In this document: positions 1 to 8,413 of the stretch, piece after piece
How positions within the stretch are numbered: the first letter of the stretch is position 1
Layout of the letters: each line of letters starts with the position of its first letter
NCBI RefSeq assembly: GCF_030409945.1
Contig: NZ_JAUFQV010000035.1
Coordinates: 1 to 64,000, forward strand
Origin: Vibrio tapetis subsp. quintayensis
GTDB taxonomy: Bacteria > Pseudomonadota > Gammaproteobacteria > Enterobacterales > Vibrionaceae
DNA length: 64,000 nt
Reading direction: 5' to 3'
Translations under genes and position numbers: made by a program
Notes under the pieces: generated by a model
What the model was told of the DNA's origin: nothing
The model's database searches: none
What the model saw: the letters and a program-made list of their open reading frames with translations, nothing else

Positions 1-50
1 GGCAAAACTATGACAAAGGTAAAGCGGAATTAGAACGTGTGGTTAATTAG
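1..50 (+). CDS. 3' end of an unidentified gene
   Basis: Frame 3 is open from the window edge to a TAG at 48-50 and gives a short hydrophilic tail ending in YDKGKAELERVVN. The gene begins outside the window, so the family cannot be named. A tyrosine recombinase tail is possible only because the gene points toward the 3' end of a tRNA; the residues themselves do not prove it. Confidence 0.35.
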   Translation, partial: QNYDKGKAELERVVN

Positions 51-294
51 ACGCTTACGGGGCATCCATAAGATGCCAAATAATTCCGTCGTTCTTTTTA
101 GCCATAACAGTGATGTGATTGTTGTATTTATATTCATTTAATCACATATCTGACTCATTTTGTTTTGAACATACTAGCAAAAATGAACATTGAGGAATGA
201 GTCAGAAAGTGTCATGAGACAGGCTTTAGAAAATAAGCATTGGAAGAAAAATAGCAGTGAAAGTGGTGTTGCTACATATTTGCTACACAGGAGC
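51..294. other. noncoding stretch left of tRNA-Arg
   Basis: No convincing gene is seen. An ATG at 214 opens a 33-codon frame, but nothing supports its translation. The stretch lies on the 3' side of the tRNA gene, where integrative elements usually sit, but I see no direct repeat of the tRNA 3' end here. Confidence 0.4.
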
Positions 295-340
295 TTAAAA
301 AAGCAAAAGGGCTAAGAGGTTGAATTCCACTTAGCCCTTT
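295..340 (-). terminator. rho-independent terminator of tRNA-Arg
   Basis: An 11-bp perfect stem pairs AAAGGGCTAAG (306-316) with CTTAGCCCTTT (330-340). Read on the minus strand it is followed by a T-rich tract (complement of 295-305). It lies 7 bases beyond the tRNA CCA end, so it looks like the native tRNA terminator. Confidence 0.75.
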
Positions 341-347
341 ATTTATA

Positions 348-424
348 TGGCGCTCCCGACAGGATTCGAACCTGTGACCTGCCCCTTAGGAGGGGGCCGC
401 GCTATCCAGCTGTGCCACGAGAGC
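348..424 (-). tRNA. tRNA-Arg (anticodon CCU)
   Basis: The reverse strand folds into a full cloverleaf. The acceptor stem pairs GCTCTCG with CGGGAGC. The anticodon stem GCCCC/GGGGC closes the loop CTCCTAA, with CCT at positions 34-36. The T arm carries GGTTCGAATCC, and the 3' end is encoded as GCCA. It would read the rare AGG codon. Such tRNA genes are known integration targets, but here an intact terminator follows directly. Confidence 0.95.
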
Positions 425-468
425 TAATATTGTAAATAATACACATCTATCTAATATTGTTAAGCTTT

Positions 469-1614
469 TTATTTATCTTCATAAATTTCTTTGTGCATCA
501 CATCGCCAATCTGGATACTTTGAGCCAGTGTTGGTTGGTTGATGATTAGCTCTGCTTGTTGGTCATAGACTCTGTTGACGGTTAACGTAATAGAACTTTT
601 GGATACGCGATTACGTGGGATGCCGTGCTGGTCGACAAAAGCGCCAGTGTGCCAGAGTTGTAAAGTGTCGCCTTTTTTTACGCCATGGCGTCTGCCAAGA
701 TCGATGGTGACAATGTTGTCTCTGATCGCCACGACTTCAGGTAGTGTGATTTTACATGACAACTCAGCCTCTAGGTCGAGCATGATGTTTCGGCTTACTC
801 GAAGCATCATCTCACCGTAAGTAGAAGACCAAAAGCGCGCGCCTTTAGTGTCAATTTTACTTGTTTTAGGGAATGGCCATAGTGCTACTTCGCGGTAGTT
901 CTTGGTATAAACTTCTGCACCGGTTTTGCCATCAAACACCATCACTTCCATAGCAAACTGACGATTTATTTTGTCATCAGATAGAAATGAGGTTTCGACC
1001 GTTGCGGTTAAATCCGTAATCGCGCCGCTTACAATGTATTGCGCGCCGTTGTCTTGGGCGATCATTTTGATGACTTCAGGTTGACGCTTGTCGACGTTAT
1101 AAGGTGTTGTACCAACAGAAACAAAACTCATGGACTGCTGAGTAAGTTGTCGGTTGATGATTTGGCTATAATCATCGCCTAGGCTGTAAACAGCGCCCAT
1201 AACAGCTTGTTGTGGGGAAACCATATCAACTTTACCTATCACGAAGGTTTTTTTGTATTGGTCTACATGGCAACCTGTTGCCGAAGGGTAGATGTCGAGG
1301 CGTACCTTGATCCGCATCTTGCCGCCTCGTTTGTCTTCATCGAGCACTCTTATATAGCGGACTTCGTGATTGGTAAATTGATACTCCTCACGAGCTTCTT
1401 CAAGATACGGCATGATATAGCTAATGGTGCCAATGTCTGCCCCTGAAAAGTTCATCGCCTTAAAAATGGCGTCTTCTATAGCGTGGATCCTTGCCACTTC
1501 ATCTGTGGATACGATAGCAGACGTGCCTTCCACTTCATACCAAGACGCTTTCGCCGTGAATGAAGATAAAAGCGTTAAAAACAATGCTATAAGACGTAAA
1601 TTCATTTTTTTCAT
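469..1614 (-). CDS. flgT: flagellar H-ring assembly protein FlgT
   Basis: A 381-residue exported protein with a signal peptide in the first ~23 residues (hydrophobic core, then TAKA before SWYEVEG). FlgT in Vibrio is periplasmic and builds the H ring around the LP ring of the sodium-driven polar motor, helping recruit MotX/MotY. Length and the N-terminal EGTSAIVSTDEVARIHAI segment fit the family. It is divergent from flgOP, the usual Vibrio arrangement. The start could also be the second Met (codon 4), because the ribosome site AAGTGAG lies only 2 bases from the first ATG. Identification is from family recognition, not a search. Confidence 0.9.
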   Translation of the reverse strand: MKKMNLRLIALFLTLLSSFTAKASWYEVEGTSAIVSTDEVARIHAIEDAIFKAMNFSGADIGTISYIMPYLEEAREEYQFTNHEVRYIRVLDEDKRGGKMRIKVRLDIYPSATGCHVDQYKKTFVIGKVDMVSPQQAVMGAVYSLGDDYSQIINRQLTQQSMSFVSVGTTPYNVDKRQPEVIKMIAQDNGAQYIVSGAITDLTATVETSFLSDDKINRQFAMEVMVFDGKTGAEVYTKNYREVALWPFPKTSKIDTKGARFWSSTYGEMMLRVSRNIMLDLEAELSCKITLPEVVAIRDNIVTIDLGRRHGVKKGDTLQLWHTGAFVDQHGIPRNRVSKSSITLTVNRVYDQQAELIINQPTLAQSIQIGDVMHKEIYEDK

Positions 1615-1775
1615 GACTCACTTACCATTTGGGTACGTTTATTGCTTAATATTTAGTTAGTAGAATTTGGTGATGTTTTTCTTTTTCGGCACATTAAGAA
1701 AAGCAAGTATTGTTCCAACTTGTAAGTTTACAGTATTTGGGGCAATAACACTCAGTAAACCCGGAGATGAAGATA

Positions 1776-2411
1776 ATGAATAAATGGCTTGTAATAGCAA
1801 TGGCGATGCTCTTGTCATCGTGTGCTTTTTCACCCATCTATAACGGTAAAGATACGTATTCTGGCAGTCGATTTATGCTAATGGATACCCCTCGTCATAC
1901 GATGGACTTTTTTGTAGAAAGCTTAGCGGAAGAGTTAATTCTCTCTAATACTAGCGTTTCTGCTCGTACTCCTATTGCAGTCACATCATTTGTTGACCTG
2001 CAAAATATGGATACGACCAACTGGTTAGGCAACTCGGTATCTGAAGGATTTATTCATCAGTTTCAGCGCCGTGGTTTTAAAGTGGTTGATTTTAAAACAA
2101 CGGGCTCTATCAGAGTAACACACGAGGGTGATTTTGCTTTTAGCCGAGACTGGAAAGAGCTAGCAGAAGAACAAGATGTTAAGTATGTGCTGACGGGTAC
2201 AATGCTTCGTCAAGATGGTGGTGTGTTGATCAACGCACGTGTCGTTGGGATGCAAACGCGTATTGTCGTTGCTACGGCACAAGGTTTCTTACCAGAAGAC
2301 CGAATTGGTCGTGATTTAGAAACGCTTAATAGCATTCGTACACAAGATGGTGTGCTAATTCGCTCAGATCCAACTCTAAAGTATCCAAATTCAATTATTT
2401 TACGTCCGTAA
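1776..2411 (+). CDS. flgO: flagellar outer-membrane lipoprotein FlgO
   Basis: 211 residues with a lipoprotein signal: a hydrophobic N-terminus and lipobox LLSSC with Cys16. FlgO is an outer-membrane lipoprotein of the Vibrio flagellum, acting with FlgP and FlgT in the extra basal-body rings. The start was placed at 1776: GGAG at 1763-1766 gives 9-base spacing to this ATG, while it directly abuts the alternative ATG at 1767. It is followed 28 bases later by flgP in the same direction, so the two probably form an operon. Confidence 0.88.
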   Translation: MNKWLVIAMAMLLSSCAFSPIYNGKDTYSGSRFMLMDTPRHTMDFFVESLAEELILSNTSVSARTPIAVTSFVDLQNMDTTNWLGNSVSEGFIHQFQRRGFKVVDFKTTGSIRVTHEGDFAFSRDWKELAEEQDVKYVLTGTMLRQDGGVLINARVVGMQTRIVVATAQGFLPEDRIGRDLETLNSIRTQDGVLIRSDPTLKYPNSIILRP

Positions 2412-2439
2412 GAAAGAATTGAGAGAATAGGTGAGAGAA

Positions 2440-2865
2440 ATGAAAAAATTAATGATGATTGCGTTTGCATTAATTGCTGTTGGTTGTCAGCCGTTGAATA
2501 GAGAAGAGAATTTATTGATGGCTGTTGGGTATGCAAGCATAAGTGAACAAAAAGGCCGCTCTGTAGAAGAACAGCAAGTTAGAGCGATGAGAGCGTCAAA
2601 AGTGGATGCATACCGCGAACTGGCCGAGCAGGTCTATGGGCTGAGAGTAAGTGCGCGCTCTGATATTGAAGATACTCGTTTAGGCCGCGAGTTAACGACA
2701 GGATCAGTTGATGGTGTTATTCGAGGGGCACAAGTATTGCGCAGCTACGCTGTTGGTGATAACTACGTGACTGAATTAAGCTTAGATATGGAAAAGATGG
2801 ATCGATTTAAAGATTACGGTGATGTCCAGCAAGTGCCAGTTAAAAAGCAGACGACATTATTTTAA
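2440..2865 (+). CDS. flgP: flagellar outer-membrane lipoprotein FlgP
   Basis: 141 residues with a lipobox VGC at Cys16, then a small globular domain. FlgP is an outer-membrane lipoprotein needed for Vibrio motility and, by family knowledge, contributes to the basal disk/H-ring region. A GTG start at 2431 is possible, but AGGTGAG sits 2428-2434 and is correctly spaced for the ATG at 2440, so I chose that. It lies downstream of flgO and is followed by a strong hairpin at 2956-2986. Confidence 0.87.
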   Translation: MKKLMMIAFALIAVGCQPLNREENLLMAVGYASISEQKGRSVEEQQVRAMRASKVDAYRELAEQVYGLRVSARSDIEDTRLGRELTTGSVDGVIRGAQVLRSYAVGDNYVTELSLDMEKMDRFKDYGDVQQVPVKKQTTLF

Positions 2866-2955
2866 TTACTGAAGGCATTGCTTTTATTAGATAGGACAAT
2901 GCTCTCATTGTTTAGCCGTTCTGTTCATCTCCAGGGGAGCGGCAAACAAGGTAAG

Positions 2956-2986
2956 AAGCGGCAATCGCATGGTTTGCCGCTTTTTT
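2956..2986 (+). terminator. terminator after flgOP (possibly bidirectional)
   Basis: AAGCGGCAA (2956-2964) pairs with TTGCCGCTT (2974-2982), followed by T6. On the minus strand the same hairpin is followed by TTCTT, so it may also stop flgMN transcripts arriving from the right. Confidence 0.75.
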
Positions 2987-3019
2987 AATGTCATAATAAA
3001 AAGTGGCGATAAACTGTTG

Positions 3020-3533
<514 letters not shown>

Positions 3534-3567
3534 AAGTTATCTTAAAATAGCTGGACTGCAACTATCA

Positions 3568-3879
3568 TTACAGTCCTGCTAGATCGTCTTCATGTTTCAT
3601 CATACTTTCAGCAAGCTTTTCGGGGTTAACCGTATAAGAGCCGTTAGCTATCGCTTCTTTAATAGCAGCAACTTTGGCGCTATCGAAGCTTGGCTCGGAA
3701 GCCATTGATTGATGAAGTTGGCCAATCGCTTTGCTTTCTTGGCTTAGCGATACGGCGTCTTTACCGCCTTTAGATTCGGCGACAGAATCAGAACGCGACG
3801 TAGCGCTTGAATCTGTACGAGTCTGGGGGCGACTCGTTGCCACCGTTTGTCCGGACCTGAGTTGATCAATGCCTGCCAT
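3568..3879 (-). CDS. flgM: anti-sigma-28 factor FlgM
   Basis: 103 residues with a Ser/Thr-rich, probably disordered N-terminal half. The C-terminal part (about 60-103), with AAIKEAIANGSY and LAESMMKHEDDL, fits the FlgM region that binds sigma-28 (FliA). Family role: FlgM holds sigma-28 inactive and is exported through the basal body once the hook is complete (in Vibrio through the polar system), releasing late genes. It starts MAGIDQLRSGQT. A good sigma-28 promoter lies upstream, giving feedback on its own synthesis. Confidence 0.9.
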   Translation of the reverse strand: MAGIDQLRSGQTVATSRPQTRTDSSATSRSDSVAESKGGKDAVSLSQESKAIGQLHQSMASEPSFDSAKVAAIKEAIANGSYTVNPEKLAESMMKHEDDLAGL

Positions 3880-3922
3880 AGTTTGAACCTTATTCGCAAA
3901 TGATAGTGAACCTATACAAATG

Positions 3923-3949
3923 ATATCGACAGCCTAAAACAAAACTTTA
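3923..3949 (-). promoter_or_regulatory. sigma-28 promoter of flgMN
   Basis: On the minus strand a perfect -35 TAAAGTTT is followed after exactly 11 bases by GTCGATAT, matching the -10 consensus GCCGATAA at 6 of 8 positions. It lies 44 bases upstream of the flgM start, between flgA and flgM, so flgMN can be transcribed apart from flgA. Confidence 0.75.
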
Positions 3950-4009
3950 ATATATTTTTGTTCTAATTTTGCTATCACTTGCGTGGTGGTAAACGTGCCA
4001 TGAATTTCG

Positions 4010-4729
4010 CTAGAAGTTGACTGTGACTTCTGCAATACCAGTAACTATACCATCAATTATACGACTAGATTTCTTATTTTTCACCCTTACTTGTTCACCG
4101 CTTGAACCATCTGACAATGCTGTCCCTTTTGTTGTGATGATGAGCCCACCTTTTACGGCTTTAATTACCACCGTTTCATTGCGACACACGACACAGATAT
4201 CACCCTGTTCGATGACATCTCCTTGGCGGACATTTCTTTTCAGTTTTGCGCCAACAACTTGATTCGTTTGATTGAAACCAAATCGACGATAAGCGCGTTG
4301 TTCTATCAAAGATATGCTAATATCACTGTTACTGACCAATTCTCCTCTGGAGAGTGGTCTTAGTGCAGTCACCAATGGCCGAAGAAGTGATACGCGTACT
4401 GGGACATAAATACGCCAGTTATCTGCTTCGCATTGGACAAGTACAGTAACATTGCTTGATGAACGACCATTCGATGGTGACGACGTTGTGAGAGGGTCAG
4501 GGCAATCTGTTGCTCTAATACGGCTATCAACGTCGGCCGCAGTAGCGGATAATTGGTCATTAGCTGCAATTTGGTACGTGCTTAATACGTGATCTTGAGC
4601 AGCATTTTTGATCATATCCAGTTGCTGTTCTGTTGCTGCACTGCACAAAAGGCTAAAGAAAATTGAACAAAAGCCGATAGATTTAGCAAAATTTCGATAG
4701 AAAGCTCTACACTTAGATATAGATTGCAT
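4010..4729 (-). CDS. flgA: flagellar P-ring chaperone FlgA
   Basis: 239 residues with a signal peptide (hydrophobic SIGFCSIFFSLLCSAA before TEQQ) and a C-terminal SAF/FlgA domain from about residue 110, including ALRPLSRGELVSNSDI. FlgA is a periplasmic chaperone for P-ring assembly from FlgI, encoded at 12320. An upstream GTG at 4741 is in frame, but AAGG lies 11 bases before the ATG at 4729 and touches the GTG, so the ATG is preferred. It is divergent from cheV and upstream of flgMN. Confidence 0.9.
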   Translation of the reverse strand: MQSISKCRAFYRNFAKSIGFCSIFFSLLCSAATEQQLDMIKNAAQDHVLSTYQIAANDQLSATAADVDSRIRATDCPDPLTTSSPSNGRSSSNVTVLVQCEADNWRIYVPVRVSLLRPLVTALRPLSRGELVSNSDISISLIEQRAYRRFGFNQTNQVVGAKLKRNVRQGDVIEQGDICVVCRNETVVIKAVKGGLIITTKGTALSDGSSGEQVRVKNKKSSRIIDGIVTGIAEVTVNF

Positions 4730-4831
4730 ACAGAAAAACACCTTATAATACGTTATTTTGTAATTGTATGTTTTGTAGTCAGTGTTGGGTTAAATACTTT
4801 ACTAAAAAATGCTTGAGATGGAGATGCGCAT

Positions 4832-5758
4832 ATGACGGGCATTCTTGATTCAGTGAATCAACGCACGCAACTCGTCGGTCAAAACCGATTAGAGCTATTA
4901 ACGTTTCGTCTGATGGGACGCCAACGTTATGGCATTAATGTCTTTAAAGTTAAAGAAGTTCTTCAGTGCCCTAAGCTCACTTCTATGCCTAACTTACATC
5001 CTTTGGTTAAAGGTGTTGCGCATATTCGTGGTCAAACAGTATCGGTCATTGATTTAAGTTTAGCTACTGGTGGCAGACCAACAACCGACATCGATAAATG
5101 TTTCGTTGTTATTTCTGAATTTAACCGAACTATTCAAGGTTTCCTGGTAACTAAAGTAGAACGTATCATCAATATGCATTGGGAGTCTATTCTTCCTCCA
5201 CCGGAAGGGGCGGGTAAAGCTCACTACTTAACGGCCGTGACGAATATTGATAACGAGCTGGTTGAAATTCTGGATGTGGAAAAAATCTTGGCTGAAATCT
5301 CTCCGGTTGATGAAACCATGAGCGAAGAGCTTAAAGAAGAAATTGCAGAAATTCAAAGCGATAAAAATATTGTCCGAAAAATTCTGATTGCTGACGACTC
5401 TACGGTTGCACGTAAGCAAGTTCAGCGCGCTATCGAGTCTATTGGATTTGAAGCTATTGCTGTGAAAGATGGTAAAGAAGCTTATGAGAAGTTGGTTGAA
5501 ATGGCTGCTGAGGGCAGTATTTACGATCAGATCTCGCTTGTGATTTCTGACATTGAAATGCCAGAAATGGATGGCTACACTTTAACTGCAGAGATCAGAA
5601 GAAACGCCGATATTAAAAACCTCCACGTAATCTTACATACTTCTTTAAGTGGTGTGTTTAACCAAGCAATGGTAGAGCGTGTAGGGGCAAATGAATTCAT
5701 TGCTAAATTCAATCCAGATGAGTTGGGTTCAGCAGTAAAAGCCGCGGTAAATAATTAA
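4832..5758 (+). CDS. cheV: chemotaxis coupling/response-regulator protein CheV
   Basis: 308 residues in two domains: a CheW-like domain (about 20-160), which couples receptors to CheA, and a receiver domain (about 183-305) with acidic pair D188-D189 and phosphoacceptor D240 in VISDIEMPEMDGY. The protein thus links signalling arrays with adaptation by phosphorylation. GGAG sits 9 bases before the ATG. cheR follows after 11 bases; the pair ends in the terminator at 6637-6664. Confidence 0.95.
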   Translation: MTGILDSVNQRTQLVGQNRLELLTFRLMGRQRYGINVFKVKEVLQCPKLTSMPNLHPLVKGVAHIRGQTVSVIDLSLATGGRPTTDIDKCFVVISEFNRTIQGFLVTKVERIINMHWESILPPPEGAGKAHYLTAVTNIDNELVEILDVEKILAEISPVDETMSEELKEEIAEIQSDKNIVRKILIADDSTVARKQVQRAIESIGFEAIAVKDGKEAYEKLVEMAAEGSIYDQISLVISDIEMPEMDGYTLTAEIRRNADIKNLHVILHTSLSGVFNQAMVERVGANEFIAKFNPDELGSAVKAAVNN

Positions 5759-5769
5759 TAGAGAACTGA

Positions 5770-6600
5770 ATGACAGCTATAACTATAAGTGATCAAGAGT
5801 ATCGCGATTTCAGCCGTTTTCTTGAGTCCCAATGTGGGATTGTCTTGGGAGACAGTAAGCAATATTTGGTTCGAAGCCGATTAAGCCCGCTGGTTAACAA
5901 GTTTAAATTAGGCTCATTGTCTGATTTGCTACGTGATGTCGTAACAGGTCGAAACCGTGAGTTACGTGTCGCCGCTGTTGATGCAATGACCACGAACGAA
6001 ACGTTGTGGTTCCGTGATAGCTATCCGTTTGCAGTGCTGTCTGAGAAACTGCTACCAGAAGTTGCCGCAAATAAGAGACCAATCAAAATTTGGTCAGCGG
6101 CGAGTTCGTCAGGTCAAGAACCGTACTCCATTGCGATGACGATTACAGAAACTCAGCAGCGTAAGCCAGGCATGCTACCGAACGTATCCATCACCGCGAC
6201 TGACATTTCTTCTAGCATGTTAGACATGTGCCGAGCAGGTGTTTACGATAACTTAGCCTTGGGCCGTGGTTTATCACCAGAGCGCCGCCGTACTTTCTTT
6301 GAAGATGCCGGCGATGGCAAGATGAAAGTAAAAGATAACGTTAAGCGTATGGTCAACTTCCGCCCACAAAACTTGATGGACAGCTACGCCTTGCTTGGCA
6401 AGTTCGACATTATTTTTTGTCGCAACGTGTTGATTTATTTCTCTCCAGACATGAAAGCTAAAGTGCTGAATCAAATGGCGAGTTGCTTGAACCCGGGTGG
6501 CTATTTGCTACTTGGTGCTTCAGAGTCATTGACCGGCCTGACGGATCGCTTTGATATGGTGCGTTGTAATCCTGGTATTATTTACAAGCTGAAAAGTTAG
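5770..6600 (+). CDS. cheR: chemotaxis receptor methyltransferase CheR
   Basis: 276 residues, the usual CheR length. A small N-terminal helical domain is followed by a Rossmann-type SAM-dependent methyltransferase domain, with IWSAASSSGQEPYSIAM as the SAM-binding loop region and DIIFCRNVLIYF as a family signature. CheR methylates glutamates in chemoreceptors using S-adenosylmethionine, giving adaptation. It is co-transcribed with cheV, as in the Vibrio polar flagellar locus. Confidence 0.95.
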   Translation: MTAITISDQEYRDFSRFLESQCGIVLGDSKQYLVRSRLSPLVNKFKLGSLSDLLRDVVTGRNRELRVAAVDAMTTNETLWFRDSYPFAVLSEKLLPEVAANKRPIKIWSAASSSGQEPYSIAMTITETQQRKPGMLPNVSITATDISSSMLDMCRAGVYDNLALGRGLSPERRRTFFEDAGDGKMKVKDNVKRMVNFRPQNLMDSYALLGKFDIIFCRNVLIYFSPDMKAKVLNQMASCLNPGGYLLLGASESLTGLTDRFDMVRCNPGIIYKLKS

Positions 6601-6636
6601 TTAAAAGAGTTTGCTCAACACAATCATCTTTATAGA

Positions 6637-6664
6637 AGCTAGGTATTATACCTGGCTTTTTTTT
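6637..6664 (+). terminator. terminator after cheVR
   Basis: AGCTAGGTA pairs with TACCTGGCT around a three-base loop (6637-6657) and runs into T8. It separates cheVR from the flgB promoter. Confidence 0.85.
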
Positions 6665-6786
6665 CGCCTGAATCATGGAGACAATGTGCCATCAGCGAGT
6701 TTTTCGTGTTTTGTCTTTCTATTGGCTTAATAATTGCTAATAAACTATGTAGGTATTGAATTCATCATATGAGAACTTGGTCAAGT

Positions 6787-6802
6787 TGGCATATAGATTG
6801 CA
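6787..6802 (+). promoter_or_regulatory. sigma-54 promoter of flgBCDE
   Basis: TGGCATATAGATTGCA matches the -24/-12 consensus TGGCAC-N5-TTGCA, with 10 bases between the invariant GG (6788-6789) and GC (6800-6801). It lies 44 bases before flgB. In Vibrio such promoters are activated by FlrC/FlaM-type regulators, which are not in this window. Confidence 0.9.
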
Positions 6803-6846
6803 TTATTTACCTTAGGTAAGTCAGTTCTTTTTAGTAGAGGCAATAT

Positions 6847-7242
6847 ATGGCTATTTCGTTTGATAAAGCATTAGGGGTTCACCAGCACACGGTGGGCTTA
6901 CGAGAGCGCAATGCAGAGGTGATTTCTACCAACATTGCTCAATCGAACACGCCTGGCTTTAAAGCGAAAGGCATGGATTTTGATAAATCATTGCAAGCGG
7001 CAAAGTCGGGGGCAAGTTTTGGTCTTAATCGTACCGATGGACGGCATATTGGTGCCACTACTAATTTTACTGGTGATACTTTGTACCGCGTACCAACCCA
7101 ACCCGATACAGGGGATGGCAACACAGTCGACGTAGATTTGGAACGTAACTTGTTTATGCAAAACCAAATTCGTCATCAGGCTTCGCTCGATTTCTTAGGC
7201 AGTAAGTTTAAGAATCTAACGAAAGCACTAAAAGGGGAGTAA
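6847..7242 (+). CDS. flgB: flagellar proximal rod protein FlgB
   Basis: 131 residues, the typical FlgB size. The N-terminal rod/hook family motif reads VISTNIAQSNTPGFKAKG, and the C-terminal amphipathic helix ends the protein. It forms part of the proximal rod in the periplasm with FlgC and FlgF. AGAGG lies before the start. It is first in the flgBCDE operon, with flgC only 5 bases downstream. Confidence 0.95.
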   Translation: MAISFDKALGVHQHTVGLRERNAEVISTNIAQSNTPGFKAKGMDFDKSLQAAKSGASFGLNRTDGRHIGATTNFTGDTLYRVPTQPDTGDGNTVDVDLERNLFMQNQIRHQASLDFLGSKFKNLTKALKGE

Positions 7243-7247
7243 TTTAG

Positions 7248-7664
7248 ATGGGCTTATTTAATGTATTCAATGTGACCGGTTCTGCCATGAGCGCTGAATC
7301 TGTTCGTCTAAACACAACCTCAAGTAACTTAGCTAACGCCAACAGTGTCAGTAGCTCTGCCGAGCAAACATACAAAGCGCGTCATGCGGTATTTGGTGCT
7401 GAGTTAAATAAGGCGAAGTACAACCGTGATCATAATGTTCCGGTAAAAGTGTTGGGTATTGTTGAAAGTGATAAACCACTGAGTTCAGAGTATAACCCAG
7501 AGCATCCACTAGCGAATGACGAGGGATTTATCTTTAAGTCAAACGTGAATGTGATGGAAGAAATGGCAAACATGATTTCTGCATCCCGAGCGTATCAAAC
7601 GAATGTTCAGGTAGCAGATGCAAGTAAACAAATGCTGCTGCGTACGCTGCAGATGGGTCAATAG
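7248..7664 (+). CDS. flgC: flagellar proximal rod protein FlgC
   Basis: 138 residues with the rod-protein N-terminal signature SSNLANANSVSSSAEQTYKA and the C-terminal segment VNVMEEMANMISASRAYQTN that is hallmark of FlgC. It is a structural subunit of the proximal rod. It is tightly packed between flgB and flgD (11-base gap), so translation is probably coupled. Confidence 0.96.
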   Translation: MGLFNVFNVTGSAMSAESVRLNTTSSNLANANSVSSSAEQTYKARHAVFGAELNKAKYNRDHNVPVKVLGIVESDKPLSSEYNPEHPLANDEGFIFKSNVNVMEEMANMISASRAYQTNVQVADASKQMLLRTLQMGQ

Positions 7665-7675
7665 GAGGTAACGTC

Positions 7676-8386
7676 ATGGCCGGAATAGACAATGTTGGTC
7701 AGAGCGGCTTGTCCTATGTTGATCAGCTTAAAAGCTTGCAAGAAAAGAACAAGCCGGCGGAAGCACAAACGGGCCAGAATGATCTCAATCAAGAAGATTT
7801 TCTGTCTTTGCTTACCAAACAGCTTGCTCAGCAAGACCCTTTTAAGCCGGTCAGCAATGACCAGATGATTGCGCAAATGGCTTCATTTGCGACCGTCGAT
7901 GGTATCGGGAAGATGAATACTCAATTCGAAAGTTTGAATTCATCGATGACTTCTAATCAGGCACTGCAAGCTTCATCACTTGTTGGGCGTGATGTGTTAG
8001 TTCCTGGTGCTGCAGGCATTAAACCTGAAAACGCTGGAATGTCGGCAATGGTTAAGGTTCCTCAAGCTCTGGACAATTTATTTGTTCGTATTGAAGATGC
8101 GCAAGGCCAATTGATCCGTACATTAGATGTTGGTGCTAAACCTTCAGGCGATGCAAAGGTGGAATGGGACGGATTAGATGAAAACGGTAATCCATTACCG
8201 GGTGGCAAGTACAAGGTGAAAGCCGGTGGCTTGCTTGACGGAGAGACACGCGAATTCGAAGTTTCGACTTACGCAAACGTGAATAGTGTGCTCTTGGGTA
8301 AAGGTGATGGGAATGTACTGCTCAATCTGGCTGGCTTTGAATCGCCAGTTCGACTCGCTGAAGTACTAGAAGTAGGTAAGGCGTAA
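7676..8386 (+). CDS. flgD: flagellar hook cap protein FlgD
   Basis: 236 residues. The N-terminal family motif is QEDFLSLLTKQLAQQDPFKP; the C-terminal half (about 125-225) holds the FlgD Ig/Tudor-like fold, with WDGLDENGNPLPGGKY in it. It caps the growing hook and guides FlgE assembly, then is replaced by FlgK. AGGAGG lies 8 bases before the ATG. Confidence 0.96.
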   Translation: MAGIDNVGQSGLSYVDQLKSLQEKNKPAEAQTGQNDLNQEDFLSLLTKQLAQQDPFKPVSNDQMIAQMASFATVDGIGKMNTQFESLNSSMTSNQALQASSLVGRDVLVPGAAGIKPENAGMSAMVKVPQALDNLFVRIEDAQGQLIRTLDVGAKPSGDAKVEWDGLDENGNPLPGGKYKVKAGGLLDGETREFEVSTYANVNSVLLGKGDGNVLLNLAGFESPVRLAEVLEVGKA

Positions 8387-8413
8387 AACGCTAGCTAGAT
8401 AGGAGATTTTGGA

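Noticed and set aside
214..315. 33-codon ORF before tRNA-Arg
   Set aside because: It runs into the tRNA terminator stem and lacks a ribosome site.
2898..2987. About 30-codon ORF after flgP
   Set aside because: It reads straight through the flgOP terminator hairpin, and the spacing of AGGAC to the ATG is poor.
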